From Limiplasma sp958448555 (lineage in GTDB: Bacteria; Bacillota; Clostridia; Christensenellales; Aristaeellaceae): DNA of 64,000 nt. The stretch covers positions 5,304 to 69,303 of the forward strand of contig CAUDEL010000009.1 of NCBI GenBank assembly GCA_958448555.1, read 5' to 3'. Shown piece by piece: positions 1 to 8,738 of this stretch (positions are counted from its first letter, which is position 1; the number at the start of each line of letters is the position of its first letter). The translations under genes and the position numbers were made by a program. The notes below the pieces were generated by a model. The model saw only the letters and a list, made by a program, of their open reading frames with translations, did no database searches and had not been told where the DNA came from.

Positions 1-1
1 A

Positions 2-160
2 CCAATGGAAAAGAGGGCCGCCCGTATGCTGGAGCAGTTGAAAAACCCCTACTGTTTCCGCTATGGCGATATGGCCATCAAGCTGGAATTTGCCGAGGAC
101 GGGCCCACTCTCCAGGAGCTCCTGACGGCCTTTTTCTTGCGGCAGAAAAGCGGCTTGTAA
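2..160 (+). CDS. small hypothetical protein, 5' end outside window
   Basis: The frame is open from the window edge to a TAA and gives about 52 residues, including ..NPYCFRYGDMAIKLEF.. and an ending of AFFLRQKSGL. An ATG at position 5 could be the true start, but no upstream sequence is available to judge. Short proteins of this look often sit just upstream of large serine recombinases in Firmicutes mobile elements; that link is from memory of such elements, not from a search. I do not recognise a function. The spacer to the recombinase (161-265) holds a 7-bp stem (169-175/191-197) and a promoter. Confidence 0.5.
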   Translation, partial: PMEKRAARMLEQLKNPYCFRYGDMAIKLEFAEDGPTLQELLTAFFLRQKSGL

Positions 161-205
161 TGATCCTCCCACTTCCAGACACTTTGTCCAGAAGTGGAGT
201 CATCC

Positions 206-235
206 TTGTTGTGCCCCCCGGTACAGAGGTATAAT
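206..235 (+). promoter_or_regulatory. predicted promoter of the serine recombinase
   Basis: A -35-like TTGTTG (206-211) and a perfect TATAAT (230-235) are separated by 18 bp. The ribosome binding site GGAAGGAGG (252-260) and the ATG at 266 follow. The spacing and boxes fit a sigma-A promoter. Confidence 0.55.
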
Positions 236-265
236 ATAGATGTAATGTGATAGGAAGGAGGACAA

Positions 266-1963
266 ATGGCAAGAACAGCAAACCGGGGGACAATGAGCGC
301 CAGCTCCCCCACTTCATACAATGTGATGCGCTGGAGATTGGGAAAATACATCCGCCTTTCCAAAGAAGATTTACTCCGTGGCCGCGATGAAAGCAACAGC
401 GTGGTAAACCAGCGGCGGCTCCTGGAACAATACCACCAGGCCCACCTGGAAGAGTTCTATGAGGGCTCGGAAGAGGACGTGTATGTGGATGACGGCAAAA
501 CCGGGACGGACACCAACCGCGAGGACTTCCAGCGGCTCCTGTCCGATATATCCAGCGGCAGAATTAACTGCGTAATCGTAAAAGATTTGTCCCGGCTATC
601 CCGCAACTACACCGACGCCGGAAACCTGATTGAAAATCTCTTTGTCCGGCTCAACGTCCGATTTATCAGCTTGGCGGAGGGTGTGGACAGCTACCGCAAC
701 CCCGACAGTGTGTCAAACATTATCGTTCCCATTACCAACGTAATGAACGATCAATACTGCTACCAGACCTCAAAGAAAATCCGTCAGGTATTCGATATGA
801 AGCGCCGCAATGGTGAGTTTATCGGCTCGTATGCTCCGTATGGATATGTGAAAGACCCCGGCGATAAACACGCTCTGCTGGTTGACCCGGAGGCCGCCGA
901 AGTAGTCAAAAGCATTTTTTCCATGTTTCTGTCTGGCATGAATAAGCGCGGGATTACCTATTATCTGAACGATCACGGTGTTCTCTGCCCCACGGCCTAC
1001 AAGAAACAGCAGGGGCTGAAATACAATGCTCCCAACGCCCAAAGCAATCCTATGTGGAGCACGATTACCATAGACACGATCTTGAAAAACCGCGTCTATG
1101 TGGGGGATATGGTACAGGGCCGTCAACGGGTGAAAAGCTATAAAATCCATATCCAGGAGCGGGTGCCGGAGGAAGATTGGTTTATCGTAGAAAATACCCA
1201 CGAGGCCATAATTGACCGGGAAACCTTTGATAAGGTGCAGGGCCTACTCAAACGCGACACGCGAACGGCCCCAAAATCAAAGCAGCTATATCTGTTCAGC
1301 GGCTTTCTGAAATGCGCCGACTGCGGCAGGGCGATGTCCCGGATCGCTTCAAAAGGTATTTATGTCTATTACCAGTGCGGAACATATAAAAGCCTTTCAA
1401 AAAAGGCTTGCACCATGCACTCCATCAAGAGTGACCGCCTGGAGGCGGGCGTCCTGTTTGCAATTCAACAACAGGTACATTTGGCCGTTGCCTATTCGGA
1501 GCTGGTGTCCCGTATCAATTCCGCGCCCCTCAAAAAAAGCAAGTCAAAGCGGCTGGAGGATGCCATCGCCGCAAAAGAAAAAGAGCTTGCTAAAATCATG
1601 CGATATAAGCAAGCCCTTTATCAAGACTGGAAAGACGGGGAAATCACCCGCAACGATTACCGCCACATGAGCGAGGACTATGAACGGCAAGCCGAGGCCC
1701 TAAATAATGTCCTGCGGACGCTGACAGACGAGCAGGAACAACTGGAAAACGGCGTGGACGCGGAAAGTCCTTTCCTGGCCGCGTTTCTCAAGTATCAGAA
1801 CATAGACAAGCTGACACGGGAAATTTTAGCCGAGCTCATTGACCATATCAAAGTTTATGAGGGCGGCAACATCAGTGTGAAATTCAAATACGCTGATGAG
1901 TTCCGCCGCATGGGTGAATATATCGAGCTCAATACCCCGGTTGTTCAAGGGGTTGCGGGCTGA
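266..1963 (+). CDS. large serine recombinase (site-specific integrase)
   Basis: This 565-aa protein has the layout of the large serine recombinases that integrate and excise phages and mobilizable elements of the TnpX/TndX kind. The N-terminal resolvase domain carries YIRLS (Arg30, presumed nucleophile Ser32), ESNSVVNQ and the catalytic-core motif KDLSRLSRNY near residue 110. A recombinase domain follows, then a zinc ribbon with Cys350, Cys353, Cys371 and Cys382, and a charged coiled-coil C-terminus (about 420-510). The ATG at 266 is set by GGAAGGAGG just upstream. Length and domains look intact, so it could be active. Its attachment sites and the element's boundaries cannot be fixed from this window. 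Confidence 0.93.
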   Translation: MARTANRGTMSASSPTSYNVMRWRLGKYIRLSKEDLLRGRDESNSVVNQRRLLEQYHQAHLEEFYEGSEEDVYVDDGKTGTDTNREDFQRLLSDISSGRINCVIVKDLSRLSRNYTDAGNLIENLFVRLNVRFISLAEGVDSYRNPDSVSNIIVPITNVMNDQYCYQTSKKIRQVFDMKRRNGEFIGSYAPYGYVKDPGDKHALLVDPEAAEVVKSIFSMFLSGMNKRGITYYLNDHGVLCPTAYKKQQGLKYNAPNAQSNPMWSTITIDTILKNRVYVGDMVQGRQRVKSYKIHIQERVPEEDWFIVENTHEAIIDRETFDKVQGLLKRDTRTAPKSKQLYLFSGFLKCADCGRAMSRIASKGIYVYYQCGTYKSLSKKACTMHSIKSDRLEAGVLFAIQQQVHLAVAYSELVSRINSAPLKKSKSKRLEDAIAAKEKELAKIMRYKQALYQDWKDGEITRNDYRHMSEDYERQAEALNNVLRTLTDEQEQLENGVDAESPFLAAFLKYQNIDKLTREILAELIDHIKVYEGGNISVKFKYADEFRRMGEYIELNTPVVQGVAG

Positions 1964-2084
1964 TATATAGCCCTCTTACCAATTACGTTTGCTGGTTTTC
2001 CTAATATATATTGCCCATATGCCCATAACGGGTTTCATGGTAGTACGGCTACAATGACAAGAGCGCCGGAAGGTGGCATAATAT

Positions 2085-2345
2085 ATGTGCAGAGTAATTG
2101 ATCTGGTGAAAACCGGAAAGAACATCGAGCGGCTTCTGGCTGAACGCGGACTGACAGCAAAGGACGTTCAGCAGCGCTTGGGCTTTGCAGAGCGGCGCCC
2201 GGTATATTTCTGGATTGCAGGCAAGAACCTTCCCTCAATCGATAACCTGTTCATTCTTACAGAAATGCTGCAAGTTCCGATTGATGAGATTCTCATCGCC
2301 AAGGATGAATACATACAGCAGAGAGGTGAAAATTCACATGAGTGA
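2085..2345 (+). CDS. small HTH (XRE/Cro-like) DNA-binding protein
   Basis: The 86-aa protein has an N-terminal helix-turn-helix of Cro/C1 type: KNIERLLAERGLTAKDVQQR, then a recognition-helix segment with VYFWIAGKNLPSIDNL. GGAAGGTGG lies upstream of the ATG. Its stop overlaps the start of the next gene by 8 nt, so it is translationally coupled to the Phd/YefM-like protein. It is likely a local repressor of the small-gene module; the target is unknown. Confidence 0.75.
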   Translation: MCRVIDLVKTGKNIERLLAERGLTAKDVQQRLGFAERRPVYFWIAGKNLPSIDNLFILTEMLQVPIDEILIAKDEYIQQRGENSHE

Positions 2346-2679
2346 AATTGTTCATCAGCCCGGGAAATTGGATTTTCTGATCGTAACAAAAGATGTAAGC
2401 GTGACTGAATTCCGCAGAAAGCCATCCGCAGTGTGGGCCTATTTGAAAACGCCCGGGCATGTCATTTTCTTCACTCGCCGCGGCAAGCGAAACTGCGCGA
2501 TCATGTCCATCGAGACCCATGCTTGCCTGAGCGGTGATTACGAAAAGACCATGCGTGAAATTGAAGAAGCTGCGGCTGCATGGCGCGAGGAGCAGAAGGC
2601 TCTGAGGAGGGCCAGAAGGGAGGCCAAGAGTGGTACCGGAAAAGATTGCTCAAATGCTGACGGCGCTAAAGACGCCTGA
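2338..2679 (+). CDS. Phd/YefM-like antitoxin-type protein
   Basis: The protein is 113 aa from the ATG at 2338, chosen because GAGAGGTG precedes it and the upstream HTH gene ends here. Residues about 18-55 read VSVTEFRRKPSAVWAYLKTP followed by FFTRRGKRNCAIMSIE. This is the pattern of Phd/YefM antitoxins (VSVTEFR at the start, a RNGKPVAVL-like strand, then an acidic helix). The C-terminus is a long, very charged helix rich in Arg, Lys and Glu. No RelE, Doc or Fic toxin follows; the next frame is a 64-aa unknown. The antitoxin call is by motif only. Confidence 0.6.
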   Translation: MSEIVHQPGKLDFLIVTKDVSVTEFRRKPSAVWAYLKTPGHVIFFTRRGKRNCAIMSIETHACLSGDYEKTMREIEEAAAAWREEQKALRRARREAKSGTGKDCSNADGAKDA

Positions 2680-2824
2680 CTTTTTCATCAGGGACAATAG
2701 AACCGCAACTGAAAGCATCCATGATATCCTCCGTGATTATCTTGCACGCGCTACCGATACCATGACCGTTGAGGTCGATGCAGAACTGCTTATGGTGAAA
2801 ATGTATGAACTACTATATTGCTGA
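2630..2824 (+). CDS. 64-aa hypothetical protein overlapping its neighbours
   Basis: This small frame starts with GTG at 2630, preceded by an AGAAGGGAGG-like site. It overlaps the antitoxin-like gene by 50 nt and the metallophosphoesterase by 20 nt. The protein is helical and mixed-charge (..TESIHDILRDYLARATDTM..). Its position right after a Phd-like gene would suit a toxin or accessory partner, but it is shorter than known partners and matches none I know. An in-frame ATG further in could be the start instead. Confidence 0.45.
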   Translation: MVPEKIAQMLTALKTPDFFIRDNRTATESIHDILRDYLARATDTMTVEVDAELLMVKMYELLYC

Positions 2825-3405
2825 TCTTCATCTGGGTCATGCCAATGCAATCCGCTTTGACAATCGACCATTTGCTGATGTTGATGAAATGAATGAATCA
2901 CTTATCCGCAGCTGGAACAGCATGGTTACCAAGCAGGATACGGTCTATGTACTGGGCGATTTCATTTAGGCAAAGGAGTCACAGTGGCCAGCCTTTCTTG
3001 AAAGGCTCAACGGCGGAAAAGTTCTGATTCGCGGCAATCATGATCCCAGAGAATTCAGTCAGACCACCAAACGGTATTTTCAGGATATCGCACCTATAAA
3101 GGAAATCACCGACAGCGGCAAGCATGTAATTATGTGCCATTACCTCATCCCTTTTCATAGGGCTGATTATGATGAAAACTGCTATATGCTTCATGGGCAT
3201 GTTCATAATACCCGTGAAAATACTTTCCTTCTTCGATGGCGCGAAGAGATTCGCAATGCCTGCACGGAAAGACATCATGTCCGCGGGCAGTTCATCAACG
3301 TCGGCTGTATGATGCCTTGGATGGACTATCAGCCAAGAACATTGGCAGAAATCATCGAACGGGAGGAGGCTGCTTCTCATGCATTGAGGCTCTGGAACAA
3401 ACAGG
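2805..3405 (+). pseudogene. calcineurin-like metallophosphoesterase interrupted by TAG
   Basis: Translation from the ATG at 2805 gives the metallophosphoesterase blocks in order: YYIADLHLGH (metal-binding D-x-H), VYVLGDFI (GD), then in the same frame IRGNHDPREF (GNHD), MCHYLIPF and MLHGHVHNT (GHxH). A TAG at 2967-2969 sits right after GDFI, where relatives commonly have Trp. A single TGG-to-TAG change therefore explains it. The family is common in phages and mobile elements. The frame stays open past 3405 without a clear end, so the 3' limit is approximate. The stretch 3406-3557 holds no gene I can support. Confidence 0.75.
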
Positions 3406-3557
3406 GCCGGATTTCTAATCTTCTTCATCCTATCTCTCATCTGCCTGATAGATATATGGCAGCGAGTTTCTTCCCGGCTGATGTGTCCCAAATATGTGCT
3501 GAAATATGGCATGAGCATCCTTCCAAGATTGGAGTTGTCAGCCAGTCATCTTTAAAA

Positions 3558-4430
3558 TCACTCCGCCCACGTCTCGACCGCATACATGCCGTCATCCATT
3601 ACCAGCAATCCCTGGTAAAATTCAAATCTCGCCAGAAAAGCGCCTTCGGGCGAATGAAGCGTGTACACCTCCGTATTTCCCGTCACACACAGGGCGTTGC
3701 GCTTGCCTGTCACCACAAGCCCGGACAACCACTCTATCTTTTCCCCAGTTTCCTCTTCGTCAATCTCAATGTCGATGTATCCAGCCTCGCAATCCAAACG
3801 GCTTGCGGTGAGCGTCGCGCCCTCAAACACGCCTTCATCAACCCCCAGAAACTCGGCCAGCGGAGTACGGCGGATGTTCAAGGGCTTGATCGGGCAATCA
3901 AACTCTGCTTCCAAATCGTAACCCATGACCTCTGTAAAGCAAGCTATGTAAAGCGCATAGGCGTTAGGCTCCAGATTCTCCACCACCCGGTTGCCTGTGA
4001 TTGCCAACGGGATGATCTCCACAATGCCATCCGAGCCATAGCGCACGGCGCTGTATGTATCCAGGCCGTAGTCGCGTATCCCAAAGGCTTGATCCTCCAT
4101 CTGTGGCTCGGCCGCAGCGGCAATCAGGCTTTCCAGTTCAAGAACGCGGTTCACATCAAGCCGCCTGACAAGAGTCACGTTCTGGCACTCCGCCAGAAAT
4201 GCCAGCCGTTCTTCATCGGTATCCGGCAGCGGGTCGTCGCTTTGATATTGCCACACGCACCCCTCCTCATCTAGCAAGACAGCTTCAGAACAAACGCCTG
4301 ATCTGTCTTGCTGGTAGCAGCGCATGAGCAAAATGCGCGCGTCCTCCGCCTCACAGTTCGCTGGCGCAGCGAATATCAGTATCAGGGCTGCTATCAGTAT
4401 TAGCGCCGTCCATGTCCGCTTTTTCTTCAT
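3558..4430 (-). CDS. exported protein of unknown function, paralogue of the gene at 6356-7288
   Basis: The 290-aa protein begins at ATG 4430, preceded by AGGAGGAATC. It carries a signal peptide (Lys-rich start, hydrophobic core LILIAALILIFAAPANC, cleavage near residue 30). The mature part reads ILLMRCYQQDRSG..DEEGCVWQY.. and DYGLDTYSAVRYG. The gene at 6356-7288 has nearly the same sentence: ILMACYQQVGWG..DEEGGIWHY and DYGLDTYSAIRYG. Both also contain a VVTGKRNAL/AVTGKRSAL block near the end. The two are clear paralogues flanking the long HTH gene. No catalytic signature is visible, and the role is unknown. Confidence 0.85.
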   Translation of the reverse strand: MKKKRTWTALILIAALILIFAAPANCEAEDARILLMRCYQQDRSGVCSEAVLLDEEGCVWQYQSDDPLPDTDEERLAFLAECQNVTLVRRLDVNRVLELESLIAAAAEPQMEDQAFGIRDYGLDTYSAVRYGSDGIVEIIPLAITGNRVVENLEPNAYALYIACFTEVMGYDLEAEFDCPIKPLNIRRTPLAEFLGVDEGVFEGATLTASRLDCEAGYIDIEIDEEETGEKIEWLSGLVVTGKRNALCVTGNTEVYTLHSPEGAFLARFEFYQGLLVMDDGMYAVETWAE

Positions 4431-4455
4431 GGATGATTCCTCCTGTAAAATGCTG

Positions 4456-6219
4456 TCATCGGTCGGGATTCCGGCTCTCGCCGGCCTCCTGCTCATTCAG
4501 GGGCACAATCATATTTTCTATCGCCACGCACAGCTTCGGATGGTGAATGACAAAGTGAATGGTGGGTTTTCTACACTTGGATATGCTTACCCACTTTCCT
4601 TCACTGATGAATATCTGAATATTCCGGAATGCGCCACGACCATTTTCCCGGGCGGTATAGCCGGGGTGCGACTGCGCGAAGGCGCGTGTGAGGCGCAGGT
4701 GTTCCCAATAGTCTGCTTCGTCGTAGTGAACCGGCATCCCGGCAAACACCTCAGACATCGCGACCGACACGCTCTCCTGCCCAAACTCTTTCTGCGTCAG
4801 GACGGGGAATTCTTCCTCGTAGCTTCCGTTGTCGAGCATTGCCGCCACAAAACCTTTCATCTGCGCGCAGGCCTCCAGCATACGCCGCCCATCGCTGTCA
4901 GGAACGCCGTTTTTCTCCAGCAATCGCGATAGACATTCCTCCGAAAGCGTGTGGGTCGGAAGGGTGGTCAGGAGACTTCGGCGCTTCCCCGGCTTAAGCG
5001 CCTCCGCAGCAAGGAATGAGCCATAGACGTTTTCCGCCGTCCCGCAGTAGATATCCATCAGTGGCTGCGCCTTTTTCAGAATGGCTTCGGCGCGCCGTCT
5101 GTAATATGCCAGATCGCTGCCGGATTTGGAAAACAGGTAGCGGCCATGAGCAAAATTCCCGGAGATGCATTCGCCCTCAACCGCCACCGCGCCGGAACAG
5201 AACAGCAGATGCCCGTAAACGGCGTTCTGTCTGCCGGGGAGATACCACGGCATAATCTGTCCCGTCATGTACAGCGGAATCCAGCTTTCCAGCCCCAGCA
5301 TCATTTCGCCAAAGGGGCGGTTGAGGTCATGCACCATATCCAGGCGCAGTCCCTTTTTGAGGATTGCCGCCAGTCCGAGCATCCATTTTTTGGAGAATTC
5401 CATATCCTGCGCCAGTTCCTCAATTGGCATATCGCTGCAGATAAATACCGGCTCACGCGACCGGGAAAGCGCCGTGGCCTTGAGAAAATCCAGCGTGGCC
5501 TGACGGAAGTTCTCCAGCCCATAGCATGTCCTGGTCGTAGGAAGCTGGAAGGGAACGGTAGGCACCTTCAATTCGTCAAAGCGGATAGCGCGAATATAGT
5601 CGTTCAGGTCAAAATTGTCCAGCTTTTCCAAAAAGGAAATAATCGGGTTTTTCTGGCTGGCCGCACCGCTCAGCAGCCACTTTGCCACCTCGCAGGCGCA
5701 AGCGCCGTCTTCGCTGAGCGCACCTTGCTGCACACCCATCAGATGCGCAAGCGCAGCGCGTTCAGACGGCTCTGCGCACCGGCGGGCCGCAAAATTACCC
5801 ACACCTTGCGCAAACGCGGCGGAATTCGCGGGCGTGCGCTGTCCCGTGCGGATACGGGACAGATAGGAGGGGTCGAAATTCAGCGCCCGCGCCATATCGC
5901 TGGAACGCAGGTTAAGCACATTGATGAGCAGATCGAAATTCACTGCGAGCCGGTTTCCCTCTTTTTCGTCATATCTCAGTGATTTTTGCAGGGCCGAAAG
6001 CAGCTCCGGCTGTGTAAATCCGTCCATTCCTTTACGCTGCGCAAGGCGAGCCAACCCCTTGGAGAGATTGAGAAGCGGTTCGCAATCCGGCGCGGGCGTA
6101 CGCTCCCCGCTTCGGTAGCGGCTGATAACCGCCGTGGACAAGCCGCTGGCGTCGGCCAGATCCTTTGCGGTAATGCCTATTTGATGGATATAACCGTTAA
6201 GAGCCTCTTCGAATCGCAT
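4456..6219 (-). CDS. long HTH protein with tandem N-terminal XRE-like domains
   Basis: This 587-aa protein has two Cro/C1-like helix-turn-helix regions in tandem. The first is around residues 15-45 (ITAKDLADASGLSTAVISRY, then RSGERTPAP). The second is around 115-145 (DMARALNFDPSYLSRIRTGQ, then RTPAN). The remaining roughly 400 residues show no enzyme motif and may sense a ligand or partner. It shares its plan (short HTH, long mixed alpha/beta body, tail about FISEGKWVSI) with the 44080-45522 protein. It lies between two paralogous exported-protein genes and has its own promoter (6271-6299), so it may regulate the exported block. That role is inference. Confidence 0.8.
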   Translation of the reverse strand: MRFEEALNGYIHQIGITAKDLADASGLSTAVISRYRSGERTPAPDCEPLLNLSKGLARLAQRKGMDGFTQPELLSALQKSLRYDEKEGNRLAVNFDLLINVLNLRSSDMARALNFDPSYLSRIRTGQRTPANSAAFAQGVGNFAARRCAEPSERAALAHLMGVQQGALSEDGACACEVAKWLLSGAASQKNPIISFLEKLDNFDLNDYIRAIRFDELKVPTVPFQLPTTRTCYGLENFRQATLDFLKATALSRSREPVFICSDMPIEELAQDMEFSKKWMLGLAAILKKGLRLDMVHDLNRPFGEMMLGLESWIPLYMTGQIMPWYLPGRQNAVYGHLLFCSGAVAVEGECISGNFAHGRYLFSKSGSDLAYYRRRAEAILKKAQPLMDIYCGTAENVYGSFLAAEALKPGKRRSLLTTLPTHTLSEECLSRLLEKNGVPDSDGRRMLEACAQMKGFVAAMLDNGSYEEEFPVLTQKEFGQESVSVAMSEVFAGMPVHYDEADYWEHLRLTRAFAQSHPGYTARENGRGAFRNIQIFISEGKWVSISKCRKPTIHFVIHHPKLCVAIENMIVPLNEQEAGESRNPDR

Positions 6220-6270
6220 GACCTCTTTTATCTCCTTTTCTCATGGCCGGACGCCGTTTTTCCTGCCCTG

Positions 6271-6299
6271 ATTATACCATGAAAAGGAGGCCCTTTCAA
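6271..6299 (-). promoter_or_regulatory. predicted promoter of the long HTH gene
   Basis: On the minus strand, TTGAAA (6299-6294) and TATAAT (6276-6271) are separated by exactly 17 bp. This is a near-consensus sigma-A promoter about 50 nt upstream of the ATG at 6219. Confidence 0.65.
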
Positions 6300-6355
6300 A
6301 TCCGTTCCTTTCGATGGCAAAGCCTGCGTTTCCTGCGCAGCGGTCCAGCGCTTCA

Positions 6356-7288
6356 TCATTCCGTTCTTTTTTTGATGCCTTCCCTCGTCCTGTCGATGGC
6401 ATCCTGCGCATTTTTCAAGTCCTCTAACTTTTCAAGTTCCTCCGTGCTTAGTGCTTCCACCGTATACATGCCGTCTGGCCGCGCCAGCAGACTGTCGCTG
6501 AACACAAATTCTGCCTCCGCCCCCTCCGGCGTGACCAGCAGGTACGTTGTTTCGCCGCCTTCAGGTTTCAGGGCGCTGCGCTTGCCTGTAACCGCGAGGC
6601 TTTGAAGCCATGCCAGCTTTTCCTCCGCCTCCGTGCCCTCGAGCGTCCGTTCCGTGCCGTTTTCCCGCACCGCCACCGTCGCGTCTTCAAAAATATTCTT
6701 TTCAACGCCGCAGAAATCCGTCAGAGACATGCGCTCAAACGGCGTGGGCTGATACAGAAATTCATATTCGTCGCTGTCCAGATCATAGCCCAGCACTTCC
6801 GTAAACAGGGCCAGATAAACCGCGCGGGCGTTGATATCTGTATTTTCGTAGGTCCAGTCTCCCCACTTCGCCAGGCAGATGATTTCCGCCTCTCCACCGT
6901 CTCCGTAACGGATGGCGCTGTATGTGTCAAGACCGTAATCCAATATATGTCCCGGACCACGTTTCACTTCTTCAGGCTGTATGGCAGCGATCAGGCTCCG
7001 GATTTCCTCCACCCTGCGTTTGTCCAACTGCCCCACGTGCTCCACGTCTTCAGTTTTACCCAGCAGTTCCAGCCGTTCGGCGTCTTCTCTGGGCAGCCCC
7101 ATTTCGTTTTCGTAGTGCCAAATTCCGCCCTCTTCATCCAGGAACGCCGCATCTGCGTAAACGCCCCATCCCACCTGCTGATAGCAGGCCATCAGGATGA
7201 TCTGCGGCCGCTCTCCTCCCTCGGCCAGCGCCGGCGCCGCCAGCGGCAGGCACGCTGCCAGCAAAAACAGCATAATCCTTTTCAGCAT
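6356..7288 (-). CDS. exported protein of unknown function, paralogue of the gene at 3558-4430
   Basis: This 310-aa protein has a typical signal peptide (MLKRIMLFLLAACLPLAAPA, cleavage after ALA near residue 22). AGGAGG precedes the ATG. The body matches the 3558-4430 product in several blocks, including DYGLDTYSA and LAVTGKRSAL. It differs by a charged C-terminal helix of about 30 residues (ELEKLEDLKNAQDAIDRTRE). It is likely released or surface-held; no anchor motif is seen. Function unknown. Confidence 0.85.
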   Translation of the reverse strand: MLKRIMLFLLAACLPLAAPALAEGGERPQIILMACYQQVGWGVYADAAFLDEEGGIWHYENEMGLPREDAERLELLGKTEDVEHVGQLDKRRVEEIRSLIAAIQPEEVKRGPGHILDYGLDTYSAIRYGDGGEAEIICLAKWGDWTYENTDINARAVYLALFTEVLGYDLDSDEYEFLYQPTPFERMSLTDFCGVEKNIFEDATVAVRENGTERTLEGTEAEEKLAWLQSLAVTGKRSALKPEGGETTYLLVTPEGAEAEFVFSDSLLARPDGMYTVEALSTEELEKLEDLKNAQDAIDRTREGIKKRTE

Positions 7289-7493
7289 ATTCTGTTTTCC
7301 TCCTGTTATGGTATGTCAGCATCATCCAGAAGCCATCCGGGAGCGCGCCCCATAGTCAAGGCGATAGAGGGAAAATGCAAGGATAATCCATTCCTTTATG
7401 GGCTTATATTCCTGCGCACGTCTCCACTGCGCTTTTCCGCTCATATATAAGCCGGCAGCCCATTCCCTCATATATGCCAGCCAATGCGCGCGA

Positions 7494-8063
7494 TCATTTA
7501 TCCGGTTTTCTGCGGCCCTTTCCAAGTCCGGAAAGTCCTTCAACAATATAAACCAGCCCCATCACCGCCGGCGCCACGCCCAGCGTAAACAGCCCGGCGC
7601 CCATCACCAGTGACGGTATGTGGGGCGACGGATACCCTATCTCCGAAGCCAGCAGATATCCGCCCCCGCCCAGGCAGGCCGCCCCAAGGATCAGCCAAAG
7701 CAGGGCAAAGAGCAGGAAAAATGCCGGATGCATGTTGATATAACAGTTTACCATCCACGCCGTATGAGGGCTGTATCCCCCTTCCGGAGGGCCCCCTGTA
7801 TTCAGCGCGGCCACGATTTCAGCGGCAGTCCGGGCATACGGTTTCATGAACGCCCCTATCAGCATCCACATAGCCGCGCCGCAGACTGCCATGCCCAGAG
7901 CCGCCGGGGCGCGCGTCTCTCCGCGCAGCAGCCACCATATCCCCATCCCTACGCATACAATCGTCAAAAGTGCCAGCAGCCACCGGAAAAGCCGCATCAC
8001 GACAAAGCATATTCTCGTCTGGCGCAGGGCATATTCCTGATTTTCGCGCCATGTATCTTCCAT
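7494..8063 (-). CDS. small multi-pass membrane protein, unknown
   Basis: The protein is 189 aa from ATG 8063. An in-frame GTG at 8072 lies too close to the GGGGGA ribosome site to be the start. Four hydrophobic segments can be seen: LFRWLLALLTIVCVGMGIWW, AALGMAVCGAAMWMLIG, FFLLFALLWLILGAACL and LVMGAGLFTLGVAPAVMGLV. The N-terminus is short and charged, and the C-terminus basic. It resembles the next gene upstream in layout (charged N-terminus, two pairs of membrane helices), so the two may be distant paralogues or partners. No function is recognised. The roughly 200 bases between its stop and the 6356-7288 gene hold no gene I can support. Confidence 0.75.
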   Translation of the reverse strand: MEDTWRENQEYALRQTRICFVVMRLFRWLLALLTIVCVGMGIWWLLRGETRAPAALGMAVCGAAMWMLIGAFMKPYARTAAEIVAALNTGGPPEGGYSPHTAWMVNCYINMHPAFFLLFALLWLILGAACLGGGGYLLASEIGYPSPHIPSLVMGAGLFTLGVAPAVMGLVYIVEGLSGLGKGRRKPDK

Positions 8064-8082
8064 TCTATCCACTCCCCCTTTC

Positions 8083-8703
8083 TTATCGCTTCCTGACTGC
8101 CCAGGCGCTCCTGGCGTATACGACGCCCGCCGCCCCTAACGGCGCCCCGATGAGCGCAAAAAGGAGGCTCAGAGGGACAAACAGCCAGAAAAACTCCCTG
8201 AAATCCACATCTATCAGAACAAAAGCGATGCCCAAAACCCCCATTCCGGCGAATACGACCGCGCAAAAGAGCAGGAAACCCGCGATGGCCGCCAGCTTTC
8301 CACAGATCGCGCCCAGCATAGGCTCGCGCAGCTTCTGTGTGTCCGGCGTATACTCCGGCGGAAAACTTCCGCTTTCTCCACGACGCACCGCAGCCACCGC
8401 CGCTTCCACTTCCGCATACGCGCTGACATAGCCCCCGTTGTATTTGAGCTTACAGAGTTTGATCGCTTTGGGTATCAGTATAATTCCAAACAGCACAGCA
8501 ATGAGATTCATCTCAATCAGCCCCACGGCCAACATGATGGCCGCCACCAGCGCGGCGATAATGCCCAGTATCCGATAGCCCCACCGAAACATAGCCGCCG
8601 ACACCCTGAGGTGATTCAGGATGACCTCCTCGCGCTCCAGCCACGCATTGCGCAGGCTTTCCATCTGCTCCCGTTCCCTGTCGGCTGATAAATCCCAGGC
8701 CAT
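8083..8703 (-). CDS. small multi-pass membrane protein, unknown
   Basis: This 206-aa protein is preceded by GGAAGGAGGGC. It has a charged, probably cytosolic N-terminus (REREQMESLRNAWLEREE). A pair of membrane segments follows (ILGIIAALVAAIMLAVGLIE, NLIAVLFGIILI), then a central soluble loop (about residues 85-135) and a second pair near the C-terminus. It lies 20 nt upstream of the other small membrane protein and in line with the exported genes. It may form a membrane complex with its neighbour; that is inference only. Confidence 0.75.
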   Translation of the reverse strand: MAWDLSADREREQMESLRNAWLEREEVILNHLRVSAAMFRWGYRILGIIAALVAAIMLAVGLIEMNLIAVLFGIILIPKAIKLCKLKYNGGYVSAYAEVEAAVAAVRRGESGSFPPEYTPDTQKLREPMLGAICGKLAAIAGFLLFCAVVFAGMGVLGIAFVLIDVDFREFFWLFVPLSLLFALIGAPLGAAGVVYARSAWAVRKR

Positions 8704-8738
8704 ATTTGCCCTCCTTCCCTGAAAGCTCGTATGCGCCC

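Noticed and set aside
2967..2969. TAG recoded as an amino acid in a phage-type gene
   Set aside because: Other genes in the window (such as gluQ) stop at TAG, no other in-frame TAG was seen in the phage-type genes, and the position fits a Trp-to-stop change.
3406..4274. Continuation of the metallophosphoesterase frame into the next gene
   Set aside because: The frame stays open by chance through the antisense of a clear exported-protein gene. The family's C-terminus is reached by about 3405.
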